From: Microcaldota archaeon | Lineage (GTDB): Archaea > Micrarchaeota > Micrarchaeia > Norongarragalinales > UBA8480 | Length of the DNA stretch: 5,441 nucleotides | Direction: 5' to 3' | Assembly (NCBI GenBank): GCA_023246885.1 | Contig: JAHFHN010000066.1 | Span: forward strand, 1 to 5,441 | Shown: in pieces, positions 1 through 5,441 of the stretch | How the letters are laid out: each line of letters starts with the position of its first letter | Position numbering within the stretch: position 1 is the first letter of the stretch | Notes under the pieces: model-generated | Database searches by the model: none | Told to the model about the DNA's origin: nothing | Seen by the model: only the letters and a program-made list of their open reading frames with translations | Made by a program: the position numbers and the translations under genes

Positions 1-3000
1 GTTCATTGTACTACATGCAAAATCTTGTTCGCCTGGAACTAGCTCTGCTATGCCTTGTGCGCCGGCAGATATGCCACAAGCAATTAAGGCTTGAGTTGCA
101 CCGTACGCTAGTCTTGCACCAACTGCACTACCTATTCCAGTTAAGGCGGCGCCTATTCCAAGTACGGCTGTTCCTCCGGCTATTGCGGCTATTTGTTTTC
201 CTCCTTTTGCCATGCAGAAAGTTGGGTTATTGTAATTTTGTGGCACGTATGCGCTTGGCAATTCGGCTGGGTTTTCTCCGTAAATTGTTTGTAGTAAGTC
301 AAATGTTGTTTTTTTATCTGCTTGGTTTTCTCCTTCCATGTACGGGCCAAGTGAGAGTATTCCAAGTAAACTAGAAACGCCGTCAAAATCATTTAACCCT
401 GCGCCGATTTTGTTTCCAATGAAAATAGCCAAGTCTTCGTCTTTGCCAGCTAAGAAGAGTGGCGCATTAGCTAGTGTGTGCGGGCAAGAGGCTAGTCTTT
501 GGCCGCCTGTGATTGTTATTTTTGATGATGCCCTACGGCCATCGGTGCCTAATGCAGTGCCAGAGCACACGTCAACTTGTGCGGTTATTTGATAAATCCC
601 ACAGCCAGTTAGCCCGTTGACATTTTGAACTTCGTATTCTATGCCTTGGGTTGAAGTGGCCCTGATTTTTTGGCTGAAATCTCTTTTTGTGTTTGCTAAA
701 TGCAGTATCATTGTTTTAACGTATTTGCCACTTTGTCCGCCCGGAGCACATAATTGTGCTTGCACTTGCGCATCGCTGGTTTTTTCAGTTACTATGTTTG
801 CTAGCCCAGTTAAGAATTGATTAAACGCTTGTCCCGCTTGGTCGTAATTACAATAGTGTTTAGCGCATGTTCCTAGCAAGCCAACTGGTTCAGATGTTGC
901 TTGAATGCTGCTTGTTCTGCCAATGGTTTCATCTCCTGCAAAACTTATGCTCGTGGTTGACGCGGTTAGAGTGGCAGTTGATGTAGATAGTGCTTTTGGT
1001 GCTGCGCCTGGTGCTAGCTCTCCCCATGGGCTGCTTTGGTAAATTTTCGGGTCGCCGCCGTACACTTGTACGTTGACTGTTCTGTCAAACACTTGGCCAC
1101 CGCCAGTGGCAGTTATTTTTAGTTGTTGAGCTTCGCTTGTTGCTTTTACTGGCGTGCATTCAATTGCCTTTGCTTCGCCTGGAGTTAAAGTTAATGTTTT
1201 TGAAAGTTCAGGACACGAAATAGCACTTGGATTTCCGTTGCTAGTTGTTGTAACCGCAAGTGTTGAACCAAAGTTGTTCACCATTGTTAGCCTACGCTTG
1301 TGGTTTTCGCCAACTCCTTTGAACGTGAACACGAATTGGCCGTTTGTTCTCTCGTTTGTATTTTGTGAATCGTAGTCAATGTAAAAAGTATTGAGGAATT
1401 CAAAAGCGATTTTGTTTTGTTGTCTCTTGCATGTACCGCTGTCGATTACTTTTATTTTTACTGGTAATTTTGCGGTTCCACTCCAGCCAGTTGAGTCAAC
1501 TGCAGCAAATACTAAGTTGCCAGTGAAACCCCCTTCTGGGCTTGGGTTGACAATGCAACCGTCTTTTACTACACTCGTTGGCATCGAGAGAGTGAGTTTG
1601 AACTTGTTATTGCATTGATTGTTCTGAGAGGGGGATAAGTCATAAGTAGCTGAACCTTGTGTAGATGGAAGGGTTAATTGTGGCGCAGCTTCGATTAGTT
1701 GAGTGCCTTCTGGAGTTGACAAGTAATTTGAATCTATTCTTGGAGAAACTATTCCTTTGCGTTTGTTAATCAGACAAATTGACTCGTATGTTTTTTGTTT
1801 TCCAATGTCTTTTTCAGTGAATGTAAATTCAACTGGTTGGCCGTTTTCAGTTCGTGCTTCAATTCCGTTTCCGCCAAAAGAAGAAATTGCTGGGGTTAGC
1901 GAACGGCATGGCATTAATTGAACTGTTTCGCCTTGTGGTGCACTCACTTCCCACGAGTCGCTTTCTGCTTTTGCAACTTTAGATGATTGTGGGAAAACTG
2001 CTTTTTTGACGCTTGCTACTCCAAGTGAATAGCCGCCACGGTATACTAATTCAGCGCAATTCGGGTAATTCGCGTGCATTGCAGTTGACCTTGGGTCAGG
2101 CGTGCCTGGAGGTAAAACAAATGTTGTTGGAGCGCGTAGCTTAGTTTGGAATAGTTTTTGTTCTTCATCTACACCAGTGCACATTTGGATCTTGATTCTC
2201 CCACCTGGATCTAGTTTCACTGTTTTGCCTGATAGTGTAGCGTCCATTATTGTAACTTGTCGGGCTGATGGTAAAACATCGCGAATTTGTTGGCTGCGGT
2301 CAGCGCCTTTTGTGTAAACCGACAATTGAGTGCAAGTTGAAAGAATGGCGTTTATAGTTGCGCCATTTTGTTGTGTTTGTGAATCAAGTGGCAAGTCAAG
2401 GTAAACTGTTTCATCATAACCGATTTCAAATGGTTCACCAGCAGATTGGTCAGCAACTAGAGTAACGCGAATTGGCGCGCCTGCCGGAATTGCGTATGAA
2501 AATCTGCCACCAAAGTTGGATCCAAATTGTTGGAAGCCAGTTTGAGAACCGAATCCACGGTATGGGTCAAGTGGCTGATTGTTGAATGACGGGGAACCTG
2601 AAAATGAATTAAAAGCAGATTGCCCTCCAAATTGATCAAAAGGAGATGAGAACTGGTTGAACTGTGCTTGTTGCACTCCTGGCGGCAGAGTTATTTCTAC
2701 TCCTAAAAATGAAAACTTAACTGAACCATCTATAGTGTTCGTTTGTTGTGCTTGAACTGGAATGTTTATGAAAACTGGAACTGGAAAACCTACACGGAAG
2801 TCTTGGCCGCCTGCAACTGGGTTTTGCGCCACGTGCATTCCCAATAATTCAAGTGAACTTCCAGCTGGCAATTGAGCACGTTGGTTGCTTACAAATGAAC
2901 CTTGTTGGAACACTAGTGGCTCGCCATTTGGTAAAAGCACAGCTTGTGACCCATCTATTGCCGGGTTCTTAGATGCAAATGTGCCTGGTGGAAACAAGAA

Positions 3001-5441
3001 GTTTACATCCATTGGCAAGTTAAGTGCAACTGAACCTGGGAACGTGCAGCGTTGTTTTGAAGAAGTTCCTACGTTTACTTGAATTGATTTTGATGTTGAT
3101 AACCCTTGGAAGCTAGCTGTGAATTCAAGCGAACCTTTATCGCTTTGGTCTTCAAAAAAACATTGAGTTTGCCTGTAAGCCAGTGAAGGTGAAGCAGTTA
3201 CTTTGAAATCAAAAGATTGCCCCGCAGGTATAATTGCAGATACTGGCGAAACACGCACGCCATCAATGATTGACTGTTGGTTTACTAGCACTGATTTTGT
3301 TGCTTTGTTAGTTACTTGTAGCAATTGTTCATCGCGGCGTTTTAAAGGCAAGTCAAGTGTGAAGTCAAGTGAATCAGCAGAGTAATCTAGCAATTGGTCA
3401 AGTGGCTCTTGCTGGTAAACCGCATCAGCTTTGAAGTCAAGGTTAGTGGATTGCGAGTGGCCTACTGTTTTTGCATTTACAATTATTTTTCCATCTAGAG
3501 TTTCTTTTAACGTATTTGCCTTCGCTGCAAAGGGAATTACATTACTGTTTATTTGTCCAGTTAAAATAATTGATTTTGATTCGCCGCCTTTTAGTTTAAA
3601 CCCAGCTAAGTCCACTCCAACGCTTGAATATTTAGGCGCAGTGTTTGGAGAAAGGATAATTGATACTTTCACTTCTTTGTTTGGAACTAAATTAGTGATT
3701 GTAAACGCACTGCCCGGAGTTTTGTCAAGTGAATTAATCGAAACGGCTAAATTTGTTTTGGGTTCAACTGAAACTAAATCTTTTACAGTAACCGTTAGTT
3801 TTCCTTTTTTCGTTGGAAAGCCTTCAGCTTGTACAACGTAAGAAATGCCGTCAAATGAAGCAGGGGTGACAAGTGCAGTGAATTCCCCTGGCTTTTCTTC
3901 TTGTGCTTCAACTTGAGTTAAAAGAGATTGGCTTTTTTGTAAAACAACTTTGGCATTTTCAACAATTGCACCATTCTTATCGCGAATAGTGAACTTAACT
4001 GTATTTTCTTGAAATGCAATTAACGGAGTCGCTGGGTCAACGTTTACCGCTAGCGTGTTGCCAGCATTTGAAATGCTCACGTGTAATTCTTCTGCTGAAT
4101 TTCCTGCTGAAAATCCTAGCACTGCATCATTTGAAGCGCGTAGTGCTTTCAACGCATAGAAGCCCTCGCTGCCAGCTTCAACTTGTCTAGTGGAAGTGTT
4201 TTCATTTAACAATTCAAGTGCCTCGCTATCAGTTTGAAGTGACACTGCAACTTTTTGCAATGCGTTTTCAGATGGCGATTCTGAAGCGGATGAAGAAAAT
4301 GGAGAAAATGAAGGCGACATTAATATCCTGTAGTTTAATTTGAATGTTTCAGGCACAACTGCGGTGAATTGTGTTGTCCCTTTGCTAAAAGCAGATGTTT
4401 TTCCATTTGTCCCTTCAAACCATAATTCTACGCAAGTTCCTTCAGTGCATTTGCCTTCAAAGTGAATTGGAATCACAGTTGGCTCTGGTGACAAAGTTTG
4501 CCAAATTGGAGAATTGAAACTTGAACTTACATCTGCAGGGTTGCGCAAATATTGTAAAGAGCCGTTTACTAATGTCAATGCATATTCAGTTCTGTGGAAT
4601 AATTCAACGTTACCTTCTTGAATCGGGCTGGTTTCGATTTGCACTTTAATTTCTTTTGTGCCAGCGAATGTGCCAAACGTAACTTGCACCCACTTGAATT
4701 TGCCTCTTGAAATTGAGGCACTTGTGCCACTTGTTTGACTTGTTGGCGTTAAATCGCCGTTTGCAGTTAACGTAGTTAGTGGTTGGCTGATGGGTTGGCC
4801 ATCTTCTGATACGAGCGTAAGTGAACCGCTTTGTTCAAGAGTATCAGTTGCAGAGTAGTCAATGCCAGCAATCATTGAACCGCCTTCGCTGGAGTATGAC
4901 GTGATTGTCCCTGCACCGTTTTCTAAATCTACATCGCTTGGCCCAACTTGTATAAACGCTTTTGCACTTGCAAATTGTTCAGCTGGCGCTTTTAGTAAAT
5001 ATTTGGCAGTGTAGCGAGTTGCTGGACTTAGCACAGTAACGCGTTCGTTTTTGTTATTGTACATTCCAACGAAAACAAGTTCAGTCCCTTCGCTTAATTC
5101 AGTTGAAATAAGTTCAAAACCTTGACTACTTGCACCAGGCAAAGCATCGAACTTGGATGAAAGACTCTCGTATCCAGGCGCAGTTATTGAAACTGAAACT
5201 GAACCACTCCCAATTACTGCAAAGCATTCTCCAGTTGAATTAGTTGTGCAACTCGTTGTTTTGCCATCGCTGTCAACTAAATTTACAACTGCGTTTTGAA
5301 TCACTTGCCTGCCAAAATGATCAATCATCTTGATTGCTAGTTGTGCTTGTGCTGATGAAAGCGAAATTGAAACACGTTGGCCTCCTATGCCAGTTTCAGA
5401 TACTGGTTTGACGTTTACGCGAACTTCACCTTCGTATGCTT
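1..5441 (-). CDS. Giant secreted/surface multidomain beta-rich protein, internal fragment (both ends missing)
   Basis: A single open frame runs through the whole window on the minus strand: 1813 codons from 5439 down to 1 with no stop. No start is chosen, because the frame is already open and domain-like at the right edge. The translation is Ser/Thr/Gln/Asn/Val rich, has 25 cysteines and only six tryptophans, and shows repeated beta-strand patterns. It reads as a chain of Ig-like and carboxypeptidase-regulatory-like modules, then a six-Cys domain, then a glycine-rich hydrophobic segment. No signal peptide is visible because the N-terminus is outside the window. I see no catalytic motif. Families with this build act in the cell envelope or in adhesion; that role is inferred here. 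The unbroken frame and protein-like codon use argue against a pseudogene. The reading frame is nearly certain and the function is not. A DPANN archaeal surface protein is the likeliest identity. Confidence 0.93.
40..195 (-). other. Glycine-rich hydrophobic segment, candidate transmembrane hairpin (residues 1749-1800)
   Basis: The stretch starts after a basic patch (K1745-G-G-K1748) with 'QIAAIAGGTAVLGIGAALTG' and 'IGSAVGA', then R1776, 'LAYGATQALIACGISAGAQG' and 'IAELV'. The first half (1749-1775) has no charge over 27 residues and is rich in small residues. G1770-x3-G1774 and G1789-x3-G1793 are GxxxG motifs of glycine-zipper helices. Two helices around R1776 would give a hairpin. The second is weaker (Gln, Cys, Tyr). 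This could be a membrane anchor, a membrane-inserting hairpin or an oligomerising helix pair. Polar residues and Cys1809 follow it at the left edge, so the protein does not end with it. Confidence 0.55.
340..435 (-). other. Amphipathic/hydrophobic segment (residues 1669-1700)
   Basis: The sequence 'DLAIFIGNKIGAGLNDFDGV' followed by 'SSLLGILSLGPYM' has two hydrophobic runs broken by an Asn-Asp-Phe-Asp stretch. Neither run is long enough to be a sure membrane span. It precedes a polar stretch (1702-1742, ending in Cys1742) and then the main glycine-rich hydrophobic segment. It could be a buried helix pair or a membrane-contacting element. Confidence 0.3.
475..882 (-). other. Six-cysteine domain of unknown family (residues 1520-1655)
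   Basis: Cysteines lie at 1525, 1530, 1564, 1613, 1625 and 1652, an even number suited to three disulfides. The start 'LLGTCAKHYCNYDQAGQAFN' and 'FLTGLANIVTEKTSDAQVQA' look helical, which is a change from the beta modules before it. The second half, 'VKTMILHLANTKRDFSQKIR', 'GIEYEVQNVNGLTGCGIYQI' and 'ASSKITITGGQRLASCPH', is beta-like. The helical start with C-x4-C followed by a beta core does not match a family I can name. It is placed between a Ser/Thr linker and hydrophobic segments, so it may be the C-terminal functional head of this region. Confidence 0.45.
940..1011 (-). other. Ser/Thr/Ala-rich linker (residues 1477-1500)
   Basis: After 'SPWGELAP' comes a Pro/Ala/Gly patch, then 'STSTATLTASTTSIS', where 11 of 15 residues are Ser or Thr. 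This reads as a flexible, possibly O-glycosylated linker. It separates the repeated beta modules from the cysteine domain and hydrophobic segment further on, so it probably marks a domain boundary in the protein. Confidence 0.5.
1144..1386 (-). repeat. NEW3/APHP-like Ig module, copy 4 (residues 1352-1432)
   Basis: Parts in order are 'FYIDYDSQNTNERTNGQFVF', 'KRRLTMVNNFGSTLAVTT', a loop with 'GNPSAISCPE', and 'KTLTLTPGEAKAIECTPV'. The M-V-N-N-F-G-S-T-L-A-V turn and 'L-T-P-G-E-A-K-A-I' are the clearest NEW3/APHP signatures in the window. Cys1409 and Cys1428 bracket the final strand and probably pair. It is preceded by a beta region (about 1263-1335) with Cys1276, Cys1295 and Cys1337 that looks like another Ig-like domain of unassigned type, and is followed by the strand 'QQLKITATGGGQVFDRTVNV'. 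Confidence 0.5.
1900..2151 (-). repeat. PPG...P-x-G beta module C, cysteine-containing (residues 1097-1180)
   Basis: Strand 'FQTKLRAPTTFVLPPGTP' (LPPG 1109-1112) and the later 'SWEVSAPQGETVQLMPC' (APQG 1167-1170) repeat the two-turn layout of modules A and B. The loop between them is 54 residues and includes 'NYPNCAELVYRGGYSLGVAS', so it is folded-looking, unlike the loop of module B. Cys1128 and Cys1178 could pair. After this module come 'GIEARTENGQPVEFTFTEKD' and Cys1222 in 'YESICLINKR', a region that I cannot assign further (to about residue 1260). Confidence 0.35.
2173..2430 (-). repeat. NEW3/APHP-like Ig module, copy 3 (residues 1004-1089)
   Basis: The copy runs from 'FEIGYDETVYLDLPLDSQ' through 'ATINAILSTCTQLSVYTKG' and a charged loop (1044-1056) to 'VTIMDATLSGKTVKLDPGG' and 'RIKIQMCTG'. 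The L-D-L-P-L strand and the final 'L-x-P-G-x-x-I-x-I' turn match copy 2. Unlike copy 2, it has Cys1036 in the strand after the turn and Cys1087 in the last strand, a plausible disulfide across the sandwich. The loop is longer than in the other copies. Confidence 0.4.
2383..2721 (-). repeat. PPG...PAG beta module B, carrying the low-complexity insert (residues 907-1019)
   Basis: Strand 'VKFSFLGVEITLPPGV' (LPPG at 918-921) matches the first turn of module A, and 'FSYAIPAGAPIRVTLVADQ' (IPAG at 984-987) matches the second. The loop between the two turns is 62 residues here, against 37 in module A, and almost all of it is the Phe/Gln/Gly/Ser/Asn-rich segment listed separately. The module closes with 'EIGYDETVYLDLPL', which is also the lead-in strand of NEW3-like copy 3, so the two repeat types overlap or share strands. 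Confidence 0.45.
2506..2673 (-). other. Phe/Gln/Gly/Ser/Asn-rich low-complexity segment, prion-like (residues 923-978)
   Basis: The 56 residues contain 11 Phe, 10 Gln, 9 Gly, 9 Ser, 5 Asn and 4 Pro, with no Lys or Glu, only three charged residues, and four FG dipeptides. Phe is spaced about every 3 to 7 residues apart from one gap of 11. The composition is that of prion-like or FG-type disordered sequence. Phe uses both TTT and TTC and Gln both CAA and CAG, so it is not a recent simple-sequence expansion. It sits in a loop of a beta module. Self-association, hydrogel-like contacts or phase behaviour are possible but not shown. Confidence 0.75.
2752..3030 (-). repeat. PPG...PAG beta module A (residues 804-896)
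   Basis: The module contains a first turn 'FLFPPGTF' (816-819 is FPPG) and a loop of 37 residues with 'IDGSQAVLLPNGEP'. A second turn, 'LPAGSSLELLGMHV' (857-860), comes next, and the module closes with 'VAGGQDFRVGFPVPVFINIP'. The second half aligns by eye with 'IPAGAPIRVTLVAD...GEPFEIGYDETVYLDLP' of module B. It follows Cys760 and Cys798, which are a likely disulfide pair. The family is not recognised and the fold is probably a beta sandwich. Confidence 0.45.
3190..3402 (-). repeat. NEW3/APHP-like Ig module, copy 2 with LDLPL strand (residues 680-750)
   Basis: Key parts in order are 'LLDYSADSLDFTLDLPLKRR', 'QLLQVTNKATKSVLVN', a loop with 'DGVRVSP', and 'IIPAGQSFDFKVTAS'. The V-T-N-K-A-T-K-S-V-L-V strand-turn-strand plus 'IPAGQSF' fits NEW3/APHP-like domains well. 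The 'D-Y-x(6)-L-x-L-D-L-P-L' lead-in is shared with copy 3, including nearly the same DNA (GGCAAGTCAAG on the plus strand at 3347 and again at 2390). Cys760 follows the module. Confidence 0.5.
3550..3753 (-). repeat. NEW3/APHP-like Ig module, copy 1 (residues 563-630)
   Basis: The copy reads as strand 'NLAVSINSLD', 'AFTITNLVPNKEVKVSIILS', a loop, then 'VGVDLAGFKLKGGESKSIIL'. This matches the general NEW3/APHP pattern: a T/V-x-N turn, a hydrophobic alternating strand, a loop, then 'L-x-G/P-G-e-s-x-x-i-x-L'. It is the most diverged of the four copies and has GG where the others have PG or PAG. These modules are all-beta spacers or binding domains in secreted proteins. The relation to copies 2-4 is by pattern, not by high identity. 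Confidence 0.4.
3784..4029 (-). other. Invasin/carboxypeptidase-like Ig domain (residues 471-552)
   Basis: The domain opens with 'ENTVKFTIRDKNGAIVENAK', the classic 'v.ftv.D.nG.pv.nA.V.l' start of Big_1 and related bacterial/archaeal Ig-like domains. It continues with 'VVLQKSQ', a Glu/Gln-rich loop (508-516), 'PGEFTALVTPASFDG' and 'SYVVQAEGFPTKKGKLTVTV'. The 'G.ft......gi.Y.v.AeG' close is typical of the fold. Such domains are usually repeated stalk or adhesion modules. There are no cysteines, unlike the domain near the start of the window's protein. It is followed directly by the first of four NEW3-like modules. Confidence 0.55.
4264..4320 (-). other. Ser/Pro/Phe-rich linker (residues 374-392)
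   Basis: Nineteen residues beginning at Met374 are dominated by serine (9) and proline (3), with two Phe and no strong beta pattern. They read as a flexible hinge between the N-terminal beta modules and the next Ig-like part. Ser-rich linkers in secreted proteins are often glycosylated; nothing here proves that. Confidence 0.5.
4321..4491 (-). other. Small beta region with Cys-X4-Cys (residues 317-373)
   Basis: Strands 'TVIPIHFEGKC' and 'CVELWFEG' flank a tight Cys331-TEGT-Cys336 turn, which could be a disulfide-stapled hairpin. Two more strands follow, 'TQFTAVVPETFKLNYRIL'. The segment looks like the closing part of the preceding beta module or a short independent beta domain. It runs directly into a Ser/Pro linker. 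No family is recognised with confidence. Confidence 0.35.
4540..5121 (-). other. Long beta module with Trp-containing strand (residues 107-300), surface-protein type
   Basis: This stretch starts with 'FELISTELSEGTELVFVGMY' and continues through 'PATRYTAKYLLKAP' and an 'AFIQVG' strand. It then has a Ser/Gly/Thr-rich middle (residues 175-245), and ends with the strand pair 'FKWVQVTFGTFAGTKEIKVQ' and 'GNVELFHRTEYALT', followed by 'LRNP'. The order (receptor-like strand, polar loop, K-W-V-x-V-T-F strand, G-T-x-E-I-x-V-x-I strand, then an H/Y-R-x-E/A strand) resembles a unit I associate with large archaeal secreted proteins; that link is from memory and not verified. There is no cysteine in this unit. 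N292-G-S is a possible sequon. A jelly-roll or Ig-like sandwich is the expected fold. Its ligand, if any, is unknown. Confidence 0.4.
5149..5346 (-). other. Carboxypeptidase-regulatory-like / Ig-like beta domain (residues 32-97)
   Basis: The segment has the usual layout of this fold: a first strand (LAIKMIDHFGRQV), the turn-and-strand 'QNAVVNLVDSDGK', a central Thr/Cys strand ending in 'STGECF', and a last strand closing with 'SVSITAPGYES'. The 'D..G..i.nA.V.l.d.dG' opening followed by 'T...G.c.......v.I.apGY' is the hallmark of carboxypeptidase regulatory-like and Big_1-like domains, which act as structural or adhesive modules in secreted proteins. Cys64 and Cys72 lie in adjacent strands and could form a disulfide. 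N67-S-T is a possible N-glycosylation sequon. The family assignment rests on motif reading only. Confidence 0.6.

Noticed and set aside
6..374. A 122-codon plus-strand frame rich in Leu, Arg and Phe
   Set aside because: The Leu/Arg bias is the complement of Gln-, Ala- and Gly-rich codons of the minus-strand protein, including the glycine-rich hydrophobic segment. It has no protein-like pattern of its own.
189..392. A 67-codon minus-strand frame beginning at an ATG
   Set aside because: It is out of frame with the long minus-strand frame and overlaps the part of it that encodes residues 1684-1751. It is a shadow, as is the 60-codon minus frame at 2457-2639.
2506..2673. Eukaryotic FG-nucleoporin-like origin for the Phe/Gly/Gln segment
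   Set aside because: There are only four FG dipeptides and no GLFG or FxFG repeat register, and the context is prokaryote-type secreted beta modules. Similarity is in composition only.
2390..3371. Repeated GTCAAGTG/GCAAGTCAAG words on the plus strand as a possible DNA repeat or binding-site array
   Set aside because: Each occurrence I checked is in frame and encodes Leu-Asp (CTT GAC) in beta strands. Spacing is irregular and protein repetition explains it; no regular DNA unit or spacer structure is present.
3431..3841. A 136-codon plus-strand reading frame, the longest ATG-started frame in the window
   Set aside because: It is wholly antisense to the continuous minus-strand frame. Its translation is Phe/Ser/Leu/Val-rich without domain pattern, and the minus frame at the same place encodes an Ig-like domain and NEW3-like copy 1.
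4318..4335. In-frame ATG (Met374) with an AGGAT just upstream on the minus strand, a possible ribosome binding site and start
   Set aside because: The frame is open for 373 codons before it, and those codons encode convincing beta domains that run straight into it (FKLNYRILM). The following residues are a Ser/Pro linker, not a signal peptide, so this is an internal methionine.
1..5441. Recoding, a pseudogene or a frameshifted gene
   Set aside because: No stop of any kind occurs in the frame, and module patterns stay in one frame from end to end, so the standard code and an intact fragment explain everything.

Overview
The window holds one thing: the interior of a single very large gene on the minus strand. 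Reading the reverse complement from position 5439 down to position 1 gives 1813 consecutive sense codons with no stop, so both the start codon and the stop codon lie outside the window. There is no intergenic space, RNA gene, promoter, terminator, CRISPR array or mobile element here. The shorter ATG-started reading frames in the other five frames, on both strands, are shadows of this gene. Residue numbers below count from the first complete codon (codon 1 = 5439..5437), so residue n lies at 5442-3n down to 5440-3n.

The predicted protein looks like a secreted or surface-exposed beta-rich multidomain protein. It is rich in Ser, Thr, Gln, Asn, Val and Ala, poor in Trp and His, has many alternating beta-strand-like stretches, and has cysteines that often occur in close pairs. 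In protein order (right to left in the window) I see: a carboxypeptidase-regulatory-like beta domain (about 32-97); a long beta module ending in a Trp-containing strand (about 107-300); a small Cys-X4-Cys beta region (317-373); a Ser/Pro linker (374-392); an invasin/carboxypeptidase-like Ig domain (471-552); four diverged Ig-like modules of a NEW3/APHP-like type, interleaved with three modules that carry a PPG...PAG signature; a Ser/Thr/Ala linker (1477-1500); a six-cysteine domain that I do not recognise (1520-1655); and a glycine-rich hydrophobic segment (1749-1800) that could be a membrane hairpin. The sequence continues past that segment and out of the window.

The most unusual piece is a 56-residue Phe/Gln/Gly/Ser/Asn-rich stretch (residues 923-978, positions 2506..2673). 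It sits exactly in the loop between the two conserved turns of the second PPG...PAG module, so it looks like a disordered, prion-like or FG-type insert in an otherwise folded beta protein.

The organism cannot be fixed from this sequence. Giant secreted proteins that mix carboxypeptidase-regulatory-like, Ig-like and NEW3-like modules are typical of uncultivated archaea of the DPANN group (for example Diapherotrites, Micrarchaeota or Woesearchaeota), and the standard code is used with frequent ATA, CTA and CAA codons. That makes a DPANN archaeon my best guess, held weakly; a candidate-phylum bacterium is the main alternative. A role in the cell envelope, adhesion or contact with a partner cell is inference from the architecture, since no catalytic motif was seen.
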